Assembly (NCBI GenBank): GCA_022706175.1
Contig: JAKJDB010000091.1
Coordinates: 1-8,272, forward strand
Length of the DNA stretch: 8,272 nucleotides
Source: Candidatus Zhuqueibacterota bacterium
GTDB taxonomy: Bacteria > KSB1 > UBA2214
Reading direction: 5' to 3'
Shown: in pieces, positions 1-5,393 of the stretch
Layout: each line of letters opens with the position of its first letter
Numbering within the stretch: position 1 is the stretch's first letter
Translations under genes and position numbers: made by a program
Notes under the pieces: generated by a model
What the model was told of the DNA's origin: nothing
Seen by the model: only the letters and a program-made list of their open reading frames with translations
The model's database searches: none

Positions 1-83
1 CCGCCGCTAGCCGCCATGGGCGAGACAGCGTCCGGCTGGTCGCTCAAGCCGTGCGCGTTTGCCCGCCACGCAGACCATCAAAC

Positions 84-90
84 GAGAAGG
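84..90 (+). promoter_or_regulatory. Ribosome binding site for the ftcD start at 94
   Basis: The purine run GAGAAGG lies just before the ATG at 94, with only three bases between. The spacing is shorter than usual, but no comparable purine run precedes the in-frame ATG at 16. Together with the family-typical N-terminus this supports 94 as the start. Confidence 0.5.
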
Positions 91-93
91 GCC

Positions 94-1767
94 ATGCAAA
101 AAATCGTCGAATGCGTTCCCAATTTCAGTGAAGGCCGAGATCAGACAAAAATCGAACAGATCGCCGCGGTGATCCGCTCTGTTGACGGCGTACAGCTGCT
201 GGACATTGATCCGGGCAAAGACACGAATCGCACGGTGATGACGTTGGTCGGCGATCCGCAGGGCGTCGTAGAAGCGGCGTTTCAGGCGATTGCCAAGGCG
301 GCCGAACTCATCGATATGAGCGCACATCGCGGTGCGCACCCGCGGCTGGGCGCCACCGATGTATGCCCGTTCATCCCGGTTTCCGGAATCACCATGGACG
401 AATGCAGCGAGCTGGCCAGACAGCTGGGCAAGCGGGTCGGGGAGGAACTCGGCATTCCGGTTTATTTGTATGAAAAGGCTGCGGCCAGGCCGGAGCGGAG
501 CAATCTCGCCGACATTCGCAGCGGCGAATATGAAGGCCTTGCGCAAAAACTGCGCCGGCCGGAATGGCAGCCGGATTTCGGTCCAGCCCGATTCAATAAA
601 AAGTCCGGCGCCACCGTGATCGGCAGCCGGGAATTTCTCATCGCTTACAACATCAATCTCAACACGCGCGATGTGCGCATCGCCCATGAGATCGCCGGTC
701 TGATCCGCGAGTCCGGCCGTCCGCAAAAGGACGATCAGGGTCGAATCCTGTGCGATGTGGACGGCGAGGCTCTGCGCATTCCCGGGATTTTTAAGGCCTG
801 CAAAGCGGTGGGCTGGTATCTGGAGCAGTTTGGTCGCGCGCAGATTTCCATCAATCTCACCGATTACCATCAGACGCCGCCCCATTTGGTGTTCGACGCA
901 TGTTGCCGTTTAGCCGAAGAGCGCGGCGTGCGCGTCACCGGCAGCGAACTGGTGGGCTTGATCCCGCTCCAGGCGATGCTGCAGGCGGGCCGTCATTATC
1001 TGCACAAACAGAAAAAAAGCGCCGGCGTGGCCGAAGCCGAGCTGGTCCATGTGGCTGTGCTTTCATTGGGACTCGCCGATCTCGGGCCGTTTGATCCGGC
1101 GCAAAAGATCATCGAATACCGTCTTTCCGGCAACGGGCCGCTGGCCTCCATGAAAGTGGATGGATTTCTCGATCTGCTCTCCTCCGATGCGCCGGCGCCG
1201 GGCGGCGGCAGCGTGGCGGCGCTGTGCGGCGCACTGAGCTGCGCGCTTTCCAGCATGGTAGCAGCTCTGACCTTTGGCAAAAAAGGGTACGAAGCGGCCT
1301 TTGCAGAAATGGAAGCGGTCGGCCTACAGGCGCAACAGCTCAAAGATGAATTCATTCAGGATATCGATCGGGATACCGAAGCGTTCAACCAGGTCATGGC
1401 GGCCTGGCGGTTGCCGAAAAAAACCGACGATGAGATCGCGGCGCGAAAGCAGGCGATCGAAGAGGCGACCCGGGCGGCCACACGGGTTCCTCTGAGCGTG
1501 CTGCAGCGATGCCGGCAGGCGGTTGATCTGGCCGCTGTGGTGGCGAAATCAGGCAATAAAAATTCATTGAGCGACGCCGCGGTGGCTGCCGCCACGGTGC
1601 GCACCGCGGCCGAAGGCGCGTTTCTCAATGTCTGCATCAATCTGCCGGGGATCACAGACGAGACATTTAAAAACAATGTGCTGCAACAGGCGCGGGAAAC
1701 AAAAGAGGCGGTTGTGGCGCAGAGTCAGGTCCTTTTGCAGGAAATCGAGCAACAGCTGCATGGGTAG
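94..1767 (+). CDS. ftcD: Bifunctional glutamate formimidoyltransferase / formimidotetrahydrofolate cyclodeaminase
   Basis: 557-residue cytoplasmic enzyme. By family knowledge it moves the formimino group of N-formimino-L-glutamate to tetrahydrofolate, then deaminates the product to 5,10-methenyl-tetrahydrofolate plus ammonia, ending histidine breakdown. Seen: the N-terminus MQKIVECVPNFSEGR is the classic formiminotransferase start. HRGAHPRLGATDVCPFIPV covers residues 78-96, and His82 matches the catalytic histidine of the mammalian enzyme. EFLIAYNINLNT at 180-191 opens the second transferase subdomain. A cyclodeaminase domain runs from about 353 to the end, with PAPGGGS at 367-373 and GNKNSLSD at 487-494. 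The length is close to mammalian FTCD (541 residues), so both halves are present and fused; many bacteria have only one or keep them separate. Start: the ATG at 94 fits the family N-terminus and follows the purine-rich GAGAAGG. The in-frame ATG at 16 would add 26 residues of poor quality. No other hut gene is visible, but upstream sequence is cut off. Confidence 0.95.
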   Translation: MQKIVECVPNFSEGRDQTKIEQIAAVIRSVDGVQLLDIDPGKDTNRTVMTLVGDPQGVVEAAFQAIAKAAELIDMSAHRGAHPRLGATDVCPFIPVSGITMDECSELARQLGKRVGEELGIPVYLYEKAAARPERSNLADIRSGEYEGLAQKLRRPEWQPDFGPARFNKKSGATVIGSREFLIAYNINLNTRDVRIAHEIAGLIRESGRPQKDDQGRILCDVDGEALRIPGIFKACKAVGWYLEQFGRAQISINLTDYHQTPPHLVFDACCRLAEERGVRVTGSELVGLIPLQAMLQAGRHYLHKQKKSAGVAEAELVHVAVLSLGLADLGPFDPAQKIIEYRLSGNGPLASMKVDGFLDLLSSDAPAPGGGSVAALCGALSCALSSMVAALTFGKKGYEAAFAEMEAVGLQAQQLKDEFIQDIDRDTEAFNQVMAAWRLPKKTDDEIAARKQAIEEATRAATRVPLSVLQRCRQAVDLAAVVAKSGNKNSLSDAAVAAATVRTAAEGAFLNVCINLPGITDETFKNNVLQQARETKEAVVAQSQVLLQEIEQQLHG

Positions 1768-1876
1768 GGCGGCCTGTTTTTCAGAATGGATCACAACAGA
1801 AGAGCCGGCATGAGGAGTGTTGTTCGACGCTTTTATTATGCGAATCCGTAGCGTTTATTAGTGCCCGTCAATGCGC

Positions 1877-1939
1877 GAGGAATCCGGCGTCGCACAAAAC
1901 ACCCCTCTTTCGCATTTCCTGTTCGTCGTTGGATCCTTC
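1877..1939. repeat. 63-nt palindromic repeat unit 1, variant A
   Basis: Begins GAGGAATCC and ends GGATCCTTC. The two ends form an imperfect inverted repeat: of the outer 19 opposed positions, 16 can pair if G-T wobbles are allowed. It differs from unit 4 (2690-2752) at only two of 63 positions. One of these, C to T at unit position 53, converts a G-C pair to a G-T wobble. Confidence 0.9.
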
Positions 1940-2001
1940 CCTTTTGTCTTTCCGAGCCCGCAACGCTTTATCCTTACACGTGCTTTGTATCAGCGCAGGG
2001 C

Positions 2002-2064
2002 GAGGAATCTAGCGTCGCACAGGGCCACAGACGTTCGCATGCTCCGTTCGTCGCTGGATCCTTC
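2002..2064. repeat. 63-nt palindromic repeat unit 2, variant B
   Basis: Same outer arms as unit 1, but with a different core at about unit positions 21-42 that contains GGGCCACAGACG and GCATGC. It matches unit 3 at 59 of 63 positions and unit 4 at 49 of 63. In variant B the stem may extend inward because GGGC at positions 21-24 faces GCTC at 40-43. Confidence 0.9.
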
Positions 2065-2224
2065 GGCGCAGTGAGCAGGCCTCGTAATCCACGAGCACGC
2101 GCCTGCGCTCCATCGCTGAACAACCCGGCAGCCGACTCAAATTGACTTTGCTTCTGAACCCATGCAACTGCCGCCTCGCCATATTTTCAAGCTGATAAAG
2201 AGATTTTAGATCATGCCAGTGCTT

Positions 2225-2239
2225 CGCGCCGTAGGCGCG
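2225..2239. repeat. Short hairpin with GTA loop
   Basis: CGCGCC-GTA-GGCGCG is a perfect 6-bp stem closed by a GTA triloop, with the same CCGTAGG centre as the arms of the larger inverted repeat 36 bases downstream. It is followed by CAATAG, reminiscent of the TATAG that follows the arm at 2290. It is probably another member of the same small-hairpin family. Confidence 0.7.
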
Positions 2240-2274
2240 CCCTGTCAATAGCCCATGCGTTTCGAAAAACCGGG

Positions 2275-2336
2275 GAGCTCCGTAGGAGCGGTATAGTTTT
2301 GTTTTGATCACAAAGCGTGTCGCTCCTACGGAGCTC
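2275..2336. repeat. Perfect 16-bp inverted repeat with nested hairpins
   Basis: GAGCTCCGTAGGAGCG at 2275-2290 is repeated exactly as its reverse complement at 2321-2336, around a 30-nt loop. The loop has a small inner palindrome, TTTG-ATCA-CAAA. Each arm is itself a hairpin: GCTCC-GTA-GGAGC at 2277-2289 and GCTCC-TAC-GGAGC at 2322-2334. The DNA or RNA could therefore form either one long stem or two small ones. From memory, sequences built on GGAGCTCCGTAGGAGCG are scattered through intergenic DNA of Bacteroidota-like genomes. I could not verify that here. Confidence 0.9.
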
Positions 2337-2371
2337 AAAATAAAAAGAAATGACTATTCTACTGATATTCC

Positions 2372-2384
2372 GCCGCTACGCGGC
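2372..2384. repeat. Short hairpin with TAC loop
   Basis: GCCGC-TAC-GCGGC is a perfect 5-bp stem. Read on the minus strand it is a GTA-loop hairpin followed by GGAATATC, like the GTA-loop hairpin with a TAT-containing tail at 2277-2296. Its geometry matches the other mini-hairpins of this region although the stem sequence differs. Confidence 0.65.
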
Positions 2385-2401
2385 TGACGTTATTCCTGAC
2401 C

Positions 2402-2419
2402 GTGGCAATTGTGGCAATT
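2402..2419. repeat. 9-nt tandem duplication
   Basis: GTGGCAATT occurs twice without a gap. It is followed at 2431 by GCCGTAGGAT, a further CCGTAGG core with little stem, and by the 10-nt palindrome CTGTTAACAG at 2445-2454. No function is evident. Confidence 0.6.
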
Positions 2420-2564
2420 CATTATTTAATGCCGTAGGATAGCTCTGTTAACAGGCTTTTAAAAACGGAACAACGGATTGATTGCAGAAAACAAATCGCC
2501 GGCCTCCTAATCTTGTCTTTCCACGATCTCCTATTACCACAATTCCACTTCCGTCGCAGAGGGC

Positions 2565-2627
2565 GAAGAATCCAACGTCGCACAGGGCCACAGACCTTCG
2601 CATGCTCCGTTCGTCGCTGGATCCTTC
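2565..2627. repeat. 63-nt palindromic repeat unit 3, variant B
   Basis: Begins GAAGAATCC and ends GGATCCTTC. It has the same core as unit 2, with four differences over 63 bases, at unit positions 3, 9, 11 and 32. The G-to-A change at position 3 turns a G-T wobble into A-T. The G-to-A change at position 11 opposes C and weakens the stem. Confidence 0.9.
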
Positions 2628-2689
2628 CCTTTTGTATTTCCGAGCCCGCAGTGCTTTATCCTTACACGTGCTTTGTATCAGCGCAGGGC

Positions 2690-2752
2690 GAGGAATCCGG
2701 CGTCGCACAAAACACCCCTCTTTCGCATTTCCCGTTCGTCGCTGGATCCTTC
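2690..2752. repeat. 63-nt palindromic repeat unit 4, variant A
   Basis: Begins GAGGAATCC and ends GGATCCTTC. It is 61 of 63 identical to unit 1 about 800 bases away. The shared segment ends five bases further on, at the GGCGC also found after unit 2. Confidence 0.9.
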
Positions 2753-2773
2753 GGCGCTTTGCTGACTCTGCAA

Positions 2774-2788
2774 ACAGGTTCAACCTGT
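2774..2788 (-). terminator. Possible weak terminator hairpin after the glycosidase gene
   Basis: ACAGGTT-C-AACCTGT is a perfect palindrome, effectively a 6-bp stem with a 3-nt loop. It lies about 28 bases past the stop of the minus-strand glycosidase gene. On the minus strand it is followed by only a short T run (TTTGC), so it lacks the U-tract of a strong intrinsic terminator. It may stabilise the 3' end or be coincidental. Confidence 0.3.
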
Positions 2789-2815
2789 GATGGTTTCGCG
2801 CCTCAGGAGAACAAC

Positions 2816-5314
2816 CTAAAGTCGTTTTATCACTTGAAAATGCGACCGTTTTTCTTTTGGGCCGGAAAAACGGATTCGTCCAACCGCGTCGCTTTTCAGC
2901 TCAGCCCACTCTTTGCCATTATGCCAAACCGCATAGACCGCGTTGGGCAAAAGTGTTTTGACCATATACCTTCGCGACGTGACCGTTGTGGCAGAGCTGT
3001 CACTCCAAACCATGCGCCGGCCTGCCAGCCATTCTACGATATCGACGTGATGCTCTCGATCGAGCCCGGAGATGTGCAGAGAAAAATCGTTTTCAGAGCC
3101 ATGATAATACCGCATATCCTGTACTCCCCAACCGGCGGCAAAAGGCCATCGACAGCGAATCGACTTTCCGGCACAGCGAACCCGATACTCATTCACATGC
3201 AGGTCAATGTCATAGCGCCGCCCGGCCAGCCGGTAGATCAGCTGCGTTCCGTCCAACTGGACCGGCAAATGCGGCGCTAAATAGAGCCGGTTGTGCTTAG
3301 GCTGAATCCCATAGATATCCCGATACAATCCCACCAGCGTCATCGCGTTGTTGGCCAGAATGTCGTCTCCGGCGCCTGTTTGGTCTGAGCGCAGATAGCG
3401 CTGAAACGCCAGTCCGTCACGACGGTATTGCGCCAGCAGCGTTTCAACGTAGCGCAGAGCGATGGACGGATCCACCGCCGCGTAAGAGGCTACGCCCACT
3501 TGCCCCCATCCTAAAAAGATGTCGCCGTTTTCATAGTTTGGAAACGGGAACTGCCAATCCAATCCTTCGCCCTTTTCATACGAGTCGAGGCAGATGGGCC
3601 AGGCGAACAGCTTTTCCTTTTGCATTTGGTTTTCAATGCGATCGAGAATTTTACGCTGCCGCTCCGAGTCCTCGCACAGACCATAGGCGATGGCCATGAA
3701 ATTCACCGGCGTCACCATATTTCTGCCGTGAATCGAGTCATCCCGGTCCCGCCAATGGATGTAGCACCGGCGCTCCTCATCCCATAGTCCTCCATCCGCG
3801 GTGGTCTGATTAAAACGGCGTTTCAATCCCGCCGCCAAAGCGCGATAGCGTTCCGCTGCGGCAGGATCCTCCAGCAGCTCTTCGGCATCAGCCCAGAGCG
3901 TCAGCGCCCGGTACATCAACGCGTTGACAAAGCTGTTTTCATAAGAGGCCCAGATGATGTCGATCCAATCCGATCCACGGGCTTGCGCATGGTCGTCGGT
4001 CATCATCTCCACGAGGTGATCCCCATCCTGGTCACGGTCAAGGAGATGCTGCAAAACCTGCTCGCAGGAAAATTTGAAGGTACGCAGCCAATCCAAATCA
4101 CCGCACAGATCGAACAGCTCGACGACGTTGATGACGAAATCCGGATTGGCATCCAGCAGATAGCCCCATTGGGCCTCGTAAAAGCCCAGGCTGTCGCAGG
4201 TTCCGGGGATGGCGTCCTCGCAGGTGTACGCCCAGCGCGATTTCACCCGGCCGTTCCGCTCGATGGCGTGATCGCGGAAATAACAGAGCGTCCGCTGGTA
4301 GGCTTTGATATAATCATCGTCCGCAATGGCGGAGGCCAGCAGCGCGATCCACTGCTCATGTAAAACCGCCGGGCCATAGGGCGTGCGCCAACTGTTGCTG
4401 CCGTGCAGATGGGTATCGATCACGCCGATGCGCGCCACGGTGTTGAGCAGGCTGGTGACGGCCTCCTGATCCAGCCCAACCAGGTTGCCGCGGCCGTACG
4501 TGGCCTGATAATCCAGCGCCGACAGAGTGAACCGGGCGGTCACCGTCCCCGGCCCGGCCGGAATGTCGGACCAGACATCTTGGCGGTCGGTCAGAAAACG
4601 GCGGCGATGGCTGTCCGCATCATACCGGCACCGGACCTCCTGTTCACTGACGGTAAAGGCGCAGACCAGCGACCCGTCCGTTTGCCGGCTGAGGCGCAGC
4701 GCCGTCGAGTGGTCCGAATCGGCCTGAACGCGCAAACCGATGTTGCGTGACTGATTCCACAAGGTCATTTTATCGACATGAACACCGTAGGTGGCCTGCG
4801 GTGTATCGAACAATTTGAACCAGGCCACGCCGCCGTTGCCGAGCAGCGCGCCGTCCCAATCGCTCATGCGATTGAAATGGAACAGCGGCATGCTCGCCTC
4901 CCGGAACTGTGCACGGTCTGCCAGAGTGCGGCTGATCTCCAGGATCAGGCGCCCGGATTCTCGTCGCACTCGCCAGGTTTCCATCGCCGGGCCCAGGCGA
5001 AACGGTCCAATCTGCGCCTGCTGGTTTTGCACACGAACCGCAGGGCTGGCATCGAGCGAACCGCTGTCCCACCGCTTGCCGTCCTGCTGCAGTCGCGTGG
5101 TGATGCCGTCGGCCGCCAATAATGAATAGTTGTTCATCAGCAGGTGGGTGATGGCACACCCGCGCTCATAGGATAGGATCAGGGTCAAAGAATCGGTCTT
5201 GATCGTGATCCGCTTTTTCGAGGGATTGTGAAGAACGTCCCGAGATGGATTCGCCAACCCCGTTGAAATCCAGACCAGAGTCATGGCGATCGCTGAACAC
5301 AATTTACGTTTCAT
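2816..5314 (-). CDS. Secreted six-hairpin glycosidase-like protein
   Basis: 832 residues. A Sec signal peptide (MKRKLCSAIAMTLVWISTGLA) probably ends near residue 21, so the protein is exported. Residues 25-290 look like the beta-sandwich seen at the N-terminus of many (alpha/alpha)6 glycosidases. A helical toroid spans about 295-670 and a beta-rich C-terminal domain follows. Family-like motifs are GSDWIDI (447-453), YENSFVNALMYRAL (458-471), NMVTPVNFMAIAYG (532-545), YENGDIFLGWGQ (594-605), comparable to the YQNGG segment of such enzymes, and IQPKHNRLYLAPHLP (670-684). D449, D452, E459 and E595 are plausible catalytic acids, but this is inference. I cannot assign a CAZy family; amylo-1,6-glucosidase-like and rhamnosidase-like toroids are both possible. 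The ATG at 5314 follows GGAG; a GTG three codons earlier has no such site. It is last in a probable three-gene operon, 79 bases after the sialidase-like gene. Confidence 0.8.
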   Translation of the reverse strand: MKRKLCSAIAMTLVWISTGLANPSRDVLHNPSKKRITIKTDSLTLILSYERGCAITHLLMNNYSLLAADGITTRLQQDGKRWDSGSLDASPAVRVQNQQAQIGPFRLGPAMETWRVRRESGRLILEISRTLADRAQFREASMPLFHFNRMSDWDGALLGNGGVAWFKLFDTPQATYGVHVDKMTLWNQSRNIGLRVQADSDHSTALRLSRQTDGSLVCAFTVSEQEVRCRYDADSHRRRFLTDRQDVWSDIPAGPGTVTARFTLSALDYQATYGRGNLVGLDQEAVTSLLNTVARIGVIDTHLHGSNSWRTPYGPAVLHEQWIALLASAIADDDYIKAYQRTLCYFRDHAIERNGRVKSRWAYTCEDAIPGTCDSLGFYEAQWGYLLDANPDFVINVVELFDLCGDLDWLRTFKFSCEQVLQHLLDRDQDGDHLVEMMTDDHAQARGSDWIDIIWASYENSFVNALMYRALTLWADAEELLEDPAAAERYRALAAGLKRRFNQTTADGGLWDEERRCYIHWRDRDDSIHGRNMVTPVNFMAIAYGLCEDSERQRKILDRIENQMQKEKLFAWPICLDSYEKGEGLDWQFPFPNYENGDIFLGWGQVGVASYAAVDPSIALRYVETLLAQYRRDGLAFQRYLRSDQTGAGDDILANNAMTLVGLYRDIYGIQPKHNRLYLAPHLPVQLDGTQLIYRLAGRRYDIDLHVNEYRVRCAGKSIRCRWPFAAGWGVQDMRYYHGSENDFSLHISGLDREHHVDIVEWLAGRRMVWSDSSATTVTSRRYMVKTLLPNAVYAVWHNGKEWAELKSDAVGRIRFSGPKEKRSHFQVIKRL

Positions 5315-5317
5315 ACG

Positions 5318-5321
5318 CTCC
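5318..5321 (-). promoter_or_regulatory. Ribosome binding site for the glycosidase start at 5314
   Basis: GGAG on the minus strand lies three bases before the ATG at 5314. It falls inside the alternative reading that would start at GTG 5323, and that GTG has no purine-rich site before it. This favours the ATG, although the spacing is short. Confidence 0.5.
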
Positions 5322-5393
5322 ACAGATTAGGATGGTAACACCGATGTCGCTATCACGCACGAGGTTGCAGTTTCAACCGCGGCTCTCATTACG

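Larger units (their letters stand above)
1877..2064. repeat. Composite palindromic repeat, copy I (core order A-B)
   Basis: A 188-nt block with three parts: a 63-nt imperfect palindrome (1877-1939, core variant A), a 62-nt spacer (1940-2001) and a second 63-nt palindrome (2002-2064, core variant B). The spacer matches that of the other block (2628-2689) at 59 of 62 positions, so the block is one composite element or a two-unit piece of a 125-nt tandem repeat. GGCGC follows the last palindrome here and also in the other block, after which the two sequences diverge. The strand is arbitrary; coordinates follow the plus-strand reading that begins GAGGAATC and ends GGATCCTTC. Confidence 0.9.
2565..2752. 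repeat. Composite palindromic repeat, copy II (core order B-A)
   Basis: A second 188-nt block with identical geometry: a 63-nt unit (2565-2627, variant B), a 62-nt spacer (2628-2689) and a 63-nt unit (2690-2752, variant A). The order of core variants is the reverse of that in the first block, although the arms and spacer keep the same orientation. The bases before the first unit (CGCAGAGGGC) resemble the end of the spacer (GCGCAGGGC). This hints that the block is a fragment of a longer array. Confidence 0.9.
1768..2815. other. Repeat-rich intergenic region between convergent genes
   Basis: About 1,050 bases without a credible gene, between the stop of the plus-strand ftcD and the stop of the minus-strand glycosidase. 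It contains two composite palindromic repeats (1877-2064 and 2565-2752), a perfect 16-bp inverted repeat (2275-2336), several small GTA/TAC-loop hairpins, a 9-nt tandem duplication and a short palindrome near the glycosidase stop. Open frames exist on both strands, but most of them run through the repeats. They translate the same repeat in different frames as arginine-rich or aromatic peptides and have no recognisable domain, so they are not listed as genes. From 1768 to 1876 I see no clear terminator or other structure. Confidence 0.85.

Noticed and set aside
16..93. In-frame upstream ATG extending ftcD by 26 residues
   Set aside because: The extension lacks a ribosome binding site and family similarity, whereas the ATG at 94 begins the conserved MQKIVECVPNFSEG N-terminus.
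1..93. C-terminus of an upstream gene at the left edge
   Set aside because: One frame stops at 8-10 and another would run into ftcD, but too little sequence is present to recognise or choose a product.
7..885. Long minus-strand open frame opposite ftcD
   Set aside because: It lies wholly antisense to a well-supported gene, and its protein has no recognisable domain; it is a shadow of a G+C-rich coding strand.
1768..1876. Intrinsic terminator for ftcD
   Set aside because: There is a GGCGGCCTGTTTTT stretch and a loose ACGC/GCGT pairing, but no stable stem directly before a T run.
1877..2752. Possible CRISPR array from regularly spaced repeats
   Set aside because: Each cluster has only two repeats, the units are 63 nt, and the intervening spacers are nearly identical to each other instead of unique. 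No cas genes are present.
3983..4750. Plus-strand open frames inside the glycosidase gene
   Set aside because: They are antisense to a strongly supported 832-residue coding sequence and show no domain or plausible start signal.
5315..5393. Promoter in the 79-nt gap upstream of the glycosidase gene
   Set aside because: A TTGAAA occurs on the minus strand, but the sequence 17 bases later (ATAGCG) is a poor -10 box, so no promoter can be supported.
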